Below, piece after piece: positions 18,655-27,607 of a stretch of DNA of 64,000 bases. The notes under the pieces were generated by a model. The model had not been told where the DNA came from, searched no databases, and saw only the letters and a list, made by a program, of their open reading frames with translations. Every line of letters starts with the position of its first letter. The stretch's first letter is position 1. The stretch comes from Thiotrichales bacterium. GTDB lineage: Bacteria > Pseudomonadota > Gammaproteobacteria > Beggiatoales > Beggiatoaceae. The DNA is taken from positions 119,324 through 183,323 of the forward strand of contig JADGDE010000009.1 of NCBI GenBank assembly GCA_016745035.1. Reading direction: 5' to 3'. A program made the translations under genes and the position numbers.

Positions 18655-19107
18655 ATGAAAAAAATCATCGCATTAGCAACCGTATTGAGCACCGTTTTAG
18701 TTGCAGGTCAAGCACAAGCTTGGTGGGGTAACAACGGTAATGGTTACAACAACGGTTATGGCAATGGCGCAGGTAATGGCTATGGCAACGGTTATGGTAA
18801 CGGCTACGGCAATGGCGCAGGTAACGGTTATGGCAGTGGCTATGGCAACGGTACTGGCGACATGGACTCAAGCTTCAGCTTCAACATGAGCGGTAGCAGC
18901 CGTGCAAACACCAACGTTGCAGGCAATGGTTATGGCAACGGCTATGGTAATGGCGCAGGTAACGGTTATGGCAATGGCTACAATGGCTACAATGGCTACA
19001 ACGGTCACAACGGCTATGCTCGTCCTTACTACGGACCTGCTCCTGTAGCACCAGCAGCACCTGTTGCCAAAGCACCAGAAGCGCCTACAGCACCCGCAGC
19101 TAAATAA
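18655..19107 (+). CDS. Sulfur globule protein, copy 2
   Basis: A 150-residue paralogue of the preceding gene. The signal peptide MKKIIALATVLSTVLVAGQAQA is nearly identical. The mature start AWWGNNGNGYNNGYGN leads into (GYGN)n repeats, the core GDMDSSFSFNMSGSSRANT, a second repeat block with NGYNGYNGY, and the tail APVAPAAPVAKAPEAP. Repeat expansion and contraction, visible as differing GYGNGAGN counts, is expected from the DNA-level repeats. A ribosome site (aagga) precedes ATG, and a strong terminator follows 38 bases after the stop. Confidence 0.8.
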   Translation: MKKIIALATVLSTVLVAGQAQAWWGNNGNGYNNGYGNGAGNGYGNGYGNGYGNGAGNGYGSGYGNGTGDMDSSFSFNMSGSSRANTNVAGNGYGNGYGNGAGNGYGNGYNGYNGYNGHNGYARPYYGPAPVAPAAPVAKAPEAPTAPAAK

Positions 19108-19145
19108 TCTAGCGCAAAGTTTATCCCACCTCCCCCGGTGGGGGA

Positions 19146-19177
19146 GAGTTGTCTCAAGGACGAGACGACTCTTTTTT
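19146..19177 (+). terminator. Rho-independent terminator of the globule operon
   Basis: gagttgtctc and gagacgactc form a 10-bp stem (one G-U pair) with a 6-base loop, followed by six T. Just before it a second stem, ctccccc/gggggag (19130-19146), adds a further hairpin. Confidence 0.85.
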
Positions 19178-19267
19178 GCGTTTTATCAATAAGTTATATC
19201 CTCACCTTCCTCTTTTGTCTCGAAAAAACCCGAAAACGTGACCAAAACACCCCTCTAATGTGACCAA

Positions 19268-20311
19268 TTATTCAAATGCTATGTTGATAGCATCCCGATA
19301 TTTATGCGGTGCTAAGTGTGCATAACGCTCTGTTTCTTGAATACTTTTGTGTCCTAATAAATCCCGTACCACAGCCAGTTCAATCCCATCTATAACCAGC
19401 CACGATGCGAACGTGTGACGCATATCATGGATCCTAAAATTATTTATCCCTGCCTTTTGGCACACTGCCTTAAAAGTCTGTAACGGCGATCTAAACCGTG
19501 TCTTACCATTAGACAATACCCAATCATCTTGCCTGTCTTGATAAAGCTGTTCTAAGGTCTCAAACACCAAAGCCGACATCGGAATGCTGCGGCATTTTTT
19601 CGTTTTGTTCCGTGGCACAGTGTAGGTTTTGCCGCCTATTTCTTCGGTTATCACCGTGTTAGTGAAGTGAAGCAAACGATTATCAAAATCTATTTCATCC
19701 CATTGCAGCCCTAACACCTCGCTTTTTCTTCCCCCCGTATGTAGGCATAAGATAATGAAAGGGGCGATTAATTTAGAACGGCTGTTTTTTGCCGCTTCGA
19801 TAAGTTGCTTTGCCTCATCGCGGCTTATCCAACGCACCACGGCATTGTCCTCTGTGAGTTTTGAGCCTTGCGCTGGGTTGGGTAAATCGTAACCGTGGAA
19901 CCTATTTAAGCGTCGAATAATGGCACTAAGCACCCGTGTTTCTTTATTGACCGTGGCAGGTTTAACTTTTTCCCGCCGTTGTTCTATGTATTGCTGAATG
20001 TGGTGAGGTTTTATGCTGGCAATATTCCAGTTTTTAAAAAAAGCCATGATTGATTTGCTGGCATAACGGGCGCGGATTTTATGGTTTTCACTGGACAATG
20101 ATTTGTACCATTCCAGCCACACCTGCTCAATACTGAGTTTATCCGCGCAGGGAATCACTTGTCTGGCTAGTTCTTGCGCTTCAATTTCTGCTTTAACTGC
20201 CAGCTTTTTGGCTACGGTTTTTTTTATCCCAGTAGTTTGTCTAACTCGCTTTCCGCTTGCGTCTGTGTAAGAAATCCACCACCAAGGGCTTTCTTTGCGC
20301 TTGTAGGGCAT
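19268..20311 (-). CDS. Tyrosine-recombinase integrase
   Basis: A 347-residue phage/island-type integrase. An N-terminal region (SPWWWISYTDASGKRVRQTTG) resembles AP2-like arm-DNA binding domains. It is followed by a SAM-like core-binding domain (about 60-160) and the catalytic domain with Arg in HTGGRKSEVLGLQW, the HxxR box HDMRHTFASWL and the nucleophile Tyr in GHKSIQETERYAHL. All catalytic residues are present. It overlaps by 88 bases the excisionase-like gene upstream and lies at the left end of an AT-rich accessory island, which it probably mobilised. No tRNA attachment site is seen beside it. Confidence 0.92.
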   Translation of the reverse strand: MPYKRKESPWWWISYTDASGKRVRQTTGIKKTVAKKLAVKAEIEAQELARQVIPCADKLSIEQVWLEWYKSLSSENHKIRARYASKSIMAFFKNWNIASIKPHHIQQYIEQRREKVKPATVNKETRVLSAIIRRLNRFHGYDLPNPAQGSKLTEDNAVVRWISRDEAKQLIEAAKNSRSKLIAPFIILCLHTGGRKSEVLGLQWDEIDFDNRLLHFTNTVITEEIGGKTYTVPRNKTKKCRSIPMSALVFETLEQLYQDRQDDWVLSNGKTRFRSPLQTFKAVCQKAGINNFRIHDMRHTFASWLVIDGIELAVVRDLLGHKSIQETERYAHLAPHKYRDAINIAFE

Positions 20312-20496
20312 GGTCTATGCCCTTGTGTTAGTTGTGTAATAGATTGAACGGTAATTCGCGGGCATCGTTTCCTCAAATAGATCCGTTCTAGTTGTTTGCT
20401 CTCTGCCATACGGGTCACGGTACGCACTGAAACCTGCAAAATTGCCGCAGTTTGTTTGTAGGTGAAGACCGTATTTTCCGCTTCTAAGGGGTACAA
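20224..20496 (-). CDS. Excisionase-like helix-turn-helix protein
   Basis: A 90-residue basic protein with a winged-helix / MerR-like HTH (TYKQTAAILQVSVRTVTRMAESKQLERIYLRKRCPRI) typical of AlpA or Xis factors that direct integrases. It ends inside the start of the integrase gene. The likely start is TTG at 20496 (ribosome site agga 8 bases upstream). That start lies within one of four copies of a repeated ttttgtacccc motif, so the protein may control its own synthesis (inference). A shorter protein from an internal start cannot be excluded. Confidence 0.65.
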   Translation of the reverse strand: MYPLEAENTVFTYKQTAAILQVSVRTVTRMAESKQLERIYLRKRCPRITVQSITQLTQGHRPCPTSAKKALGGGFLTQTQAESELDKLLG

Positions 20497-20659
20497 TTTT
20501 ATTTTCCTTATAAATATTAACCACTTAATTGGGTATTCCTTAACCTTTTGTGTACCCCTGTTTTATTGCGTGGGGGGTGTGTTTTTATATTTACAATGAA
20601 AAACAAGTAGTTGCAAGGATTATTTTGTACCCCCTTTTTGTGGTTTTGTACCCTCCTAG
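20487..20659. repeat. Four copies of a ttttgtacccyc motif (iteron/operator-like)
   Basis: Direct copies occur at 20546-20559 (ttttgtgtacccct), 20623-20635 (ttttgtaccccct) and 20644-20656 (ttttgtaccctcc); an inverted copy lies at 20487-20500. The last two are spaced 21 bases apart, about two helical turns. Location just upstream of the excisionase-like gene suggests binding sites for that HTH protein or for integrase arms. Confidence 0.55.
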
Positions 20660-20778
20660 CTGGTCTTAGACTGAGTCTAAATAGGTATGAAATCGGCTCC
20701 AAATTGACACTATTTGGTATTTTATTCAGTCATTATACTTAGGTAATTAAACTTATATCACTACCTGTGCAGGATTAC

Positions 20779-21327
20779 CTATATTTTTAACTTGTGGGCA
20801 TCTTCCCCATCATTAAGAATATCTAATAAAAGCTCTGAAAAATCAGCAGGAGATATATCACGCTTATATACTAAACGCACACTGTCTCTGTCTTGTCCTT
20901 CTGGGTATTCGTCGAGTTCAGAAGGTAAGGCTGTGAAATAAAAATAAGGAATTTTTGCCTTTCCGTTGTTCATTCTTTCTTTATTTTTTTTATCTAGAAA
21001 CAGGCCCAGAGTTTGTCCTTCATTTAACTTAATTCTATCTAATTGCTTAACGTATTTATCTAAACTTTCAGGAATAGGTGGGATATTCAAATCAATACTG
21101 ATAACGGCACACTCATCTAATTTCTTTTGAAAGAAGGTTTCTGCTGATTCGAGTGTCTTAAAATGTTTGGTGTGCTTATGCGTCCAATCCTCTCCACCAA
21201 GTTTATCTAATTTTCGCAAGGTACCTGCAATTGTTTTTATGTTGTCTTCAACAAAAACAATATATTTACCCGCAAGTTTATCGCATAAATCTTGAAATAT
21301 TTTTTCTTGCTCGCTCAGGTCTTTCAT
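20779..21327 (-). CDS. Receiver-like protein paired with giant kinase
   Basis: A 182-residue protein with the landmarks of a CheY-like receiver: acidic pair in YIVFVEDN (about residues 22-29), candidate phosphoacceptor Asp in VISIDLNIPP (about 78), conserved Thr in YFYFTALPSE (about 132) and Lys in RLVYKRD (about 154). A long insert between beta3 and beta4 (about 85-125) makes it longer than a normal receiver. There is no output domain. Its ATG overlaps the kinase stop by four bases (ATGA), so the two are translated together and should form a dedicated phosphorelay pair. Family membership is inferred from pattern, not from a search. Confidence 0.65.
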   Translation of the reverse strand: MKDLSEQEKIFQDLCDKLAGKYIVFVEDNIKTIAGTLRKLDKLGGEDWTHKHTKHFKTLESAETFFQKKLDECAVISIDLNIPPIPESLDKYVKQLDRIKLNEGQTLGLFLDKKNKERMNNGKAKIPYFYFTALPSELDEYPEGQDRDSVRLVYKRDISPADFSELLLDILNDGEDAHKLKI

Positions 21328-24300
21328 TTTATCTCTCTGCTTGATTGCTTAACCAAAGGCCATTTTAGTGTGGCTTGCACGCGATTGTATATATCACTTT
21401 TTACTTCTAACTGACCGTTATAATTATCGACCAAATGCTTGCTTGCCGCGAGACCAACGTGGGCACCGTCATGTTCACGGGCAAGAGAGGCAAGTTGAGA
21501 GCCAGTTGCAAAAACTAATTGTTCTTCATTAGCTGTCATATGCCCTGGGTTAGAAATAGAAAAAACCCAAGTATCTTTCTCTATTTTTGCTCGAATGACA
21601 ATTTTTGGCGGTACAGTTTCGTCAGTACCTTCCTGCTCCTTGCTTGTCCATTGCTCCCCATACTTAAAAGCATTATCCATTAAAACCCGTATAATGCGGG
21701 TAAAAATTTTTTTAAATCCAACCAAGCGACATTGCCAAACACTTGCTATTGCAAAGTCAGGTTTAATGTCCATGTCATATTCGACCCGCAACCACTTATT
21801 GGATAATTTAGCCTCGTCTAAAATAGTTTTTAACACCTCGCCAGGGTTATCAAAAGCATTACCTGCGATAAGAAAAATGGGGCGCGTTTGTAAATCTAAA
21901 TAATTTTGCGCCAAATTATGCACTTGTCCGACGTGCCAAGAAATAACCGCCAGTGCTAAATTTATATCTTCGGGATCTTCTTTGACTTCCTCTAAAGCAT
22001 CGTTGATAGGTTTCATATTCGTATGAATTTCATGTGCGATTGCTCGCTCCCAATCATACTGCAAGTCCTTGGCATGCGCTATATTCAATGGCCAGCTTAG
22101 GCGTTTTAACAACATACCAATACGCCGACATAGCCCCTGATAAAATAAATAAGGTTTTGTGCTATCCGTAGTGTAAAAAACAAGTAAATACAAAGGATGT
22201 TTATTTTCACTGTTATTATCACGCACGGGAAACATCGCCCAAGCACTGCTGTCATTTAATGGCTTAGATCCAGGATAGGCCTTCAAGTTAATATTGAGTT
22301 TTTGCTTTTCCTGTTGCCAATCATGGAAAAAAAACCCCGGTACAGATGAGGATGCTTCAAGTTTTTTCCAAGCTGAGACGAAAGGGTGTTGCTCAGCACT
22401 AAAGCGCATCGGTGGATGCTGTATGTATGGATCCTTGTCTTTTTCTGCTTTACCGTGCAACGCGAGCGTAGTCGGTGATTCAGGGTAAAATAGCAAAATA
22501 CCATCAACGCTACTGACTAAGCCTTGTATGGTGCGCAAAATACTGTATTCAATGTCTTTGTGGTTTTTCGTCGCTGCTTTTCTTGGATCAAGCAATTCTT
22601 CAAGCGATCGTTCAAGCCTATTAACCCAGTTTTGTTCTCTTTCTTGTTGATAAGAAAAAAGCCGTTGCGCTAAGTTTGTGAACATTTGACCAAAGCGATT
22701 GTGGAAATCGCCGAGTAAACTATCCTTAAGCAATCCAAGCTCATATCCTGAGTATAAGAATGTTATCGGTTTTCTCGCCATCAGTAATACCACAAATTGA
22801 AATCCATTTTCTGTTTTGATAGATAACGAAATATCCACCCCAATCGTATGGGGAACAAGAGCAGGAGCTAAGCCCTCTGTTTGCCAAACAGTGTCTGTTG
22901 CTGAATAAAATCGATGATAGATACTGAAAATATCTGTTTTTAAAGCAGCATGATCTCTTTCTTTAGCTCCTTCTTGTTTTGGTTTAAAGTTTTTCAAATA
23001 TTCTTTTTCAGAGGAATGCAAACGGTATATTTTTATTATCTTTTCATCATCAACCCGGCATTCTTGTAACACCATTTCATTTCCATTTGCTATAGGAAGC
23101 CTTAAAATTCGAAAAAATCTAAAATCTTCTAGTGTTAAATATTTTTTAAACATTTCTCGGATAGCAATTAATGGTGTTCCATCTTGGGGCTTATCCTGCT
23201 GGGAGTGGTAATCAAGCAACTCGTTAAAGGTATTTTTCCAATCTGACTCCCATAAAGTATGAAAATTTCGCATCAAAGCCAACACGGGTTTTTTATCCGT
23301 ATTTTGAAAGTACAAATATGGTTTTATTTCTTTTTTCTTATGTTCATCTATCTCTTGCTCTGTGAGTAAATAGGCATTTTGATATAACCAATTTCGTTCA
23401 AGGCGCAACTTACCTGTGTTTTTTAAAAAAATCTTCCAGTTGGAAGGTAAATCGCCTGTTTGAGGCAAAGCAGAGAGGGAGCTAGGTAATAATTTAAAAA
23501 AGGCGTTTAAAAAACGCAGATCAGCGCTCGCCTCTCCAACATCTTGTTCTAGTTTTTTAGCTAATTTTTGTAAGCTACGTCGCATGGGCAGATTATCTGG
23601 TTCTTGAGCCTTAAATAAGGCTGACAAGTTTTTCCAAGTTTTCTCATCCTGTTTTGAAAATAAAATGCCACAATAACGATCTGTCCAGCGACAAAAATTT
23701 TTTTTAAGTTTTGCCTCAGGGTGCAGGCTATCATCACAAATACTCTTAGCCAAGTCTCCAAAAATCATTGGAAATTCCGAAATTGCCCATAAAATACCTT
23801 GATTTTCAGGTTTTAATTTTGCAAATAATTTTCGAAATAAAACCGCTAACAGACCTTCGGCAAAACCAGCATAAACTGTTCTACCAAGGTAATCTGCATT
23901 TTCCAATAAATCTAATATAAAATGGTTGAGAAAATCGTCCCCTAAATGACGGGCAGCTTGTAACACCGCGTCACTGGTGTAAGGTTTGCCAACCCTAATT
24001 TTATCTCGTGGCACTTCTTTTAGCTCTTTAATATGGGCTAATTTTTTGATGGCTTCAGGATCATCTTCAGGTGTCGCACCTGCAAGACCAAATAAAAAAC
24101 TAGCAAATGCACCATCTCTAGCATCATCTGCAAGCCCAAATAATTTTTCTATTTGCGCTGATGACATTTTATTGGCGAGTTGATAAAAATGTGTACCACA
24201 ACTACCAAATACATGCGCTCGAAACAATAATGAAGAAGGAGTAAAGTCCTTCCTAATACTCTCTAATGCCTTTAAAACACAGTTAAAGTCACTGACCTTA

Positions 24301-27300
24301 AATGATGGTTGAAAAATTAAATATTTTGCCGCCCAAGCCGCTCGAAGTGGCTCAGCAATAACACCCTTTTGGCTTAACCATTTTTTTATTTGTTTTTTGG
24401 CTATACTTCCATGTCGGCAGGCATCCAGTTGCTTATGAACACGCTCATCAATATCCAGATTTTTCATATAATTCTCTGGCTCCCAATTTTGCTCAACTTC
24501 TTCTAATAAATGCACCTCGCCCCGTGAAGTACCGACGATGTATTGCGGTGTACCACTCGGTGTTAGCTTACCAGAAACCAACTTGGTCAAATGGCGATCA
24601 GGCAAATGTAAAATGCCCACCCGTTTACCCGATAATTTATAGAGAAAAATATGAGATTTATTGGTGATAACAGCGATATCAGCAAACTCTCGAGAATCAT
24701 TTTCCTCAGTCTGAGAGACTGTAACAATATCCATCACTGTCCCAGGCAAAATACTAAGCCATTGCAAGCTGCCCTGATAATCAAAGGCACGTAATAAACC
24801 ATCTTGGCTACCACACAAGACAATATTGCCTTCGATATGTAGGCAATGTTCACTGCCAATAAATTCGGCAATTAATTGCGGCTCACGCTTGTCCTCAAAT
24901 GTATTGGTACAAGGCCAATGAAACAAACAACCAGCCCGCTCGGTCACAGCCCATAACCCCCCCATTTTATCCCAACGAAGTGCACTAAAGCGCATACGTT
25001 TATTAAAATGCTTATTCGTACCAAAGGTAAATTTTTTCTCAATAAACAGGGCTTTTTTTGTTTGAAAATTAAATAAATAGACGGGGGCTGTGTGCCCACC
25101 TGGTCGCCATTCTCCAGCGAGTGCCAACCAAGTTTTACCGTTTTCTTCTTTATAAATATCCGCTGACCATAAAGGTTGTCGCCAATATTCTTGTTCCCGA
25201 AAACAGTGCCAACGCACACCCGGAACATTTTTTTTAGCAATGCCAAATTGGGTATCAGCAACAACAAGTAAATGTTGTTTATCCAACATCAATAACTTGC
25301 GAATATCGGCAAATTTTGTCCCTTTTTTATTGATACTAAGTTTATTTGACCAGTTCCCTGATTTTAAAATCACCACTGGCACAGTGCTATCATCTTTGTG
25401 CTCAACATATAATGAATATAAGTTCTGTTTTCCTCGCCGAGCATAAATCCACTCTGGTTGCTCTGGATTTGCCATGTCTACGGTTATTGCATCAACTTGG
25501 GCAAAACCATCTTCTGCGACCATGCTTAATTTACTAAACACATGACCATGAGAAAGAAATTCACCTAAGCCTAGGATTTTAACGCTGAAGGAGACAATCG
25601 CATTGTTATCCTTTTGCTGGATTTTTTCATGCAAATCTATCGCTGTTTTGCGAATACGTGTTTTGGCCCCAGGAAGAACATCAATAATCCCGTCAATTTT
25701 TTTTCTGATATAGCGATATTTCTTTGCTTGAAAAGCCTGATCACTTTTTAGCATCAACCAGCCTTGCCAGTGACGCACAATCAAGCGTGTGTGATAACTT
25801 GCTGTTGCCATTTTGTACAACATTTTAAGATAAAGTTCTAAGTCCGGTTTAGATTCAGAGTCAATCTGATTTTGGTCTATTTTCCCCCTTATTTTTTGGT
25901 AAATAAGATGGTTTAAACAAGCCACTACATTGTAATCCAATATTCTTAAGCGCTTATTAAGTTTGGATAATTTTTCCTTTGTTGGCTGGAAAACAAAATC
26001 AGTTGCTGCCAGTAAATTGGAAATTTGTTTATTACTGTCCAAGGTCAATTCGGGGTTTTCTTCTAGCCGTCGTTTCAATATATCCTTAAATTTTTTTTTT
26101 CGTTTTTTGCCAGATTCTCCCAATTCATCAAAAAATATTCGAACGCACATAACACCGTGCCCCCTTACCAATAAAGCAAGGTCGCAATAAGTTTTGTCCT
26201 TAGCATTGTCTAATAAAACAATGCCATCAACCGCTCCTTCAAAGCCTGCTTGTTGTAAAATTTTGCCATCACGATTCAAAATGTATAAATAACAATCGTC
26301 ACTGCCAGCGAAAATCAAAGGATTTTCTGGCGGATTTTTATCATCTTCTTGTTCTTTAGTCAGCAGCTCTAATGCCCCAACATAGCCTGGAATATTCAAT
26401 TCCTCATTAATATCTTTTGGTTTAATCTTTTTGAGATATTCACCGTGTTCATCAGGGGTTTTTGCGGCATAAAACCACAAATGGCTATCGCCACCGCCAG
26501 CAATGAAAAAGCCTTTTTCCTCAATGGCTTCTAGTAAATGTTCGCCTAAATAAAGTTGTTCTTTTTCTTGATTATCTTTGGGCATAAAAGGTACGGAAAA
26601 ACCGAAAATCGCACTATTAAAATACAACTGTCCAGATTCATGTGTATCTAGCGACTCTTTCCATAAAAACGGGCGGTTATCACGCCAACCACCGATTTGG
26701 TGAATAAAATGCCCTTCTATAAGCAATGAACTTTTTTGTGCAGTACAGGAATACGGCACACACTCGTGCTCTTGCTCTTTATTTTTATGCCCAAAATTTA
26801 AACGAATACTGTATTCAATATCTGGGCTATGGAGATTAATGAACATGACACCCTCGCTATTACAACTTTGGGTTAAGCGTGTCAGTGTAAAAACATAAGG
26901 TAAATTTAATTTATTTTCATTATCGTCAGTACTTGAATGCTCGGCATCAAATAAATAAAACTGTTCTGCTGGTGGGGTGTTTTCTCCGGTTTGTAAAAAT
27001 ACTTGATATAAGCCACAATCTTTCTTATCACCACGGTATTGCCACAAAGTAAAACGCCCTTCTCGACTTAAGACGATTAAATACACAGAATTACTTAAAT
27101 AACCTAAATCTTTCGGGAATACTAAGCGAGTAATCCATTGACTTTTACGGTCTTTGATAGGATGGCTAGGAGGGCGGGGGGAATCGGTGTCAGGGTGAAT
27201 AGCGACAACACGGTTAGGCTTAAACATGTAAGGATAAAGAATATCCAGCATGTCAAGGTCGGCATTCTCCCAAGTCTCTGGTTGAGTCAATGCATCTGGG

Positions 27301-27359
27301 CGTGGAAGGGTATTAAACCCATAAAAAGAGAATTTCAAAGGGTTGTTACAATCTTCCAT
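21324..27359 (-). CDS. Giant beta-propeller sensor histidine kinase
   Basis: About 2011 residues from ATG 27359, preferred over ATG 27404 because gagga lies at proper distance. The order is: an N-terminal region of beta-propeller-like blades (about 50-480; e.g. LIFAGSDDCYLYILNRDGKIL); a basic helical linker; a second propeller (about 620-985; e.g. GNIVLCGSQDGLLRAFDYQG); a long helical, HEAT-like region (about 990-1400); a GAF-like region (about 1590-1740); and a kinase module. The likely phosphoaccepting His is in AIAHEIHTNMKP (about 1776), the N box is VLMDNAFKYGE, and the G1/G2 region is SISNPGHM and HDGAHVGLAASKHL. No membrane span is evident, so the sensor is cytoplasmic. Such a propeller/HEAT architecture on a kinase is unusual. 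It forms an operon with the receiver-like gene and points away from the nSTAND operon. Confidence 0.75.
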   Translation of the reverse strand: MEDCNNPLKFSFYGFNTLPRPDALTQPETWENADLDMLDILYPYMFKPNRVVAIHPDTDSPRPPSHPIKDRKSQWITRLVFPKDLGYLSNSVYLIVLSREGRFTLWQYRGDKKDCGLYQVFLQTGENTPPAEQFYLFDAEHSSTDDNENKLNLPYVFTLTRLTQSCNSEGVMFINLHSPDIEYSIRLNFGHKNKEQEHECVPYSCTAQKSSLLIEGHFIHQIGGWRDNRPFLWKESLDTHESGQLYFNSAIFGFSVPFMPKDNQEKEQLYLGEHLLEAIEEKGFFIAGGGDSHLWFYAAKTPDEHGEYLKKIKPKDINEELNIPGYVGALELLTKEQEDDKNPPENPLIFAGSDDCYLYILNRDGKILQQAGFEGAVDGIVLLDNAKDKTYCDLALLVRGHGVMCVRIFFDELGESGKKRKKKFKDILKRRLEENPELTLDSNKQISNLLAATDFVFQPTKEKLSKLNKRLRILDYNVVACLNHLIYQKIRGKIDQNQIDSESKPDLELYLKMLYKMATASYHTRLIVRHWQGWLMLKSDQAFQAKKYRYIRKKIDGIIDVLPGAKTRIRKTAIDLHEKIQQKDNNAIVSFSVKILGLGEFLSHGHVFSKLSMVAEDGFAQVDAITVDMANPEQPEWIYARRGKQNLYSLYVEHKDDSTVPVVILKSGNWSNKLSINKKGTKFADIRKLLMLDKQHLLVVADTQFGIAKKNVPGVRWHCFREQEYWRQPLWSADIYKEENGKTWLALAGEWRPGGHTAPVYLFNFQTKKALFIEKKFTFGTNKHFNKRMRFSALRWDKMGGLWAVTERAGCLFHWPCTNTFEDKREPQLIAEFIGSEHCLHIEGNIVLCGSQDGLLRAFDYQGSLQWLSILPGTVMDIVTVSQTEENDSREFADIAVITNKSHIFLYKLSGKRVGILHLPDRHLTKLVSGKLTPSGTPQYIVGTSRGEVHLLEEVEQNWEPENYMKNLDIDERVHKQLDACRHGSIAKKQIKKWLSQKGVIAEPLRAAWAAKYLIFQPSFKVSDFNCVLKALESIRKDFTPSSLLFRAHVFGSCGTHFYQLANKMSSAQIEKLFGLADDARDGAFASFLFGLAGATPEDDPEAIKKLAHIKELKEVPRDKIRVGKPYTSDAVLQAARHLGDDFLNHFILDLLENADYLGRTVYAGFAEGLLAVLFRKLFAKLKPENQGILWAISEFPMIFGDLAKSICDDSLHPEAKLKKNFCRWTDRYCGILFSKQDEKTWKNLSALFKAQEPDNLPMRRSLQKLAKKLEQDVGEASADLRFLNAFFKLLPSSLSALPQTGDLPSNWKIFLKNTGKLRLERNWLYQNAYLLTEQEIDEHKKKEIKPYLYFQNTDKKPVLALMRNFHTLWESDWKNTFNELLDYHSQQDKPQDGTPLIAIREMFKKYLTLEDFRFFRILRLPIANGNEMVLQECRVDDEKIIKIYRLHSSEKEYLKNFKPKQEGAKERDHAALKTDIFSIYHRFYSATDTVWQTEGLAPALVPHTIGVDISLSIKTENGFQFVVLLMARKPITFLYSGYELGLLKDSLLGDFHNRFGQMFTNLAQRLFSYQQEREQNWVNRLERSLEELLDPRKAATKNHKDIEYSILRTIQGLVSSVDGILLFYPESPTTLALHGKAEKDKDPYIQHPPMRFSAEQHPFVSAWKKLEASSSVPGFFFHDWQQEKQKLNINLKAYPGSKPLNDSSAWAMFPVRDNNSENKHPLYLLVFYTTDSTKPYLFYQGLCRRIGMLLKRLSWPLNIAHAKDLQYDWERAIAHEIHTNMKPINDALEEVKEDPEDINLALAVISWHVGQVHNLAQNYLDLQTRPIFLIAGNAFDNPGEVLKTILDEAKLSNKWLRVEYDMDIKPDFAIASVWQCRLVGFKKIFTRIIRVLMDNAFKYGEQWTSKEQEGTDETVPPKIVIRAKIEKDTWVFSISNPGHMTANEEQLVFATGSQLASLAREHDGAHVGLAASKHLVDNYNGQLEVKSDIYNRVQATLKWPLVKQSSREIK

Positions 27360-27472
27360 TGCTTTTTCCTCAGTTGCTTTTTTATGATTGATTATAGTAC
27401 TCATACAATCTTATAATTACAATACATAATAAATTTTAATAATTTTTTAATAGTTTTAATAGAAGGTATCCC

Positions 27473-27500
27473 TTGTAAATCATTAATTTTCTGTTAGAAT
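27473..27500 (+). promoter_or_regulatory. Probable promoter of the metallophosphoesterase-nSTAND operon
   Basis: ttgtaa (27473-27478), a 16-base spacer and tagaat (27495-27500) form a plausible sigma-70 promoter in the divergent region between the kinase gene and the nSTAND operon. Transcription would start near 27507 and run first through two terminator-like hairpins. Confidence 0.5.
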
Positions 27501-27520
27501 GAGACGGATACCAACATAGG

Positions 27521-27550
27521 ATACGAACCCCACGAGACTTCGTATTTTTT
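27521..27550 (+). terminator. First terminator-like hairpin in the operon leader
   Basis: atacgaa and ttcgtat form a perfect 7-bp stem with an 11-base loop followed by a run of T. It starts only about 15 bases after the predicted transcription start, which suggests attenuation or a short RNA rather than the end of a gene. Confidence 0.5.
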
Positions 27551-27607
27551 AAAATGTAGTGGCGTTTTAAAAACAATATGACAGCAAGAAAATTACGAGG
27601 TAAATCA

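Noticed and set aside
18129..19075. Open frames antisense to the globule genes
   Set aside because: They are mirror images of the low-complexity repeats and have no start signals or protein-like composition.
21595..27416. Several 60-100 codon frames opposite the giant kinase gene
   Set aside because: All lie within a continuous frame with clear domains; none has a ribosome site or a recognisable product.
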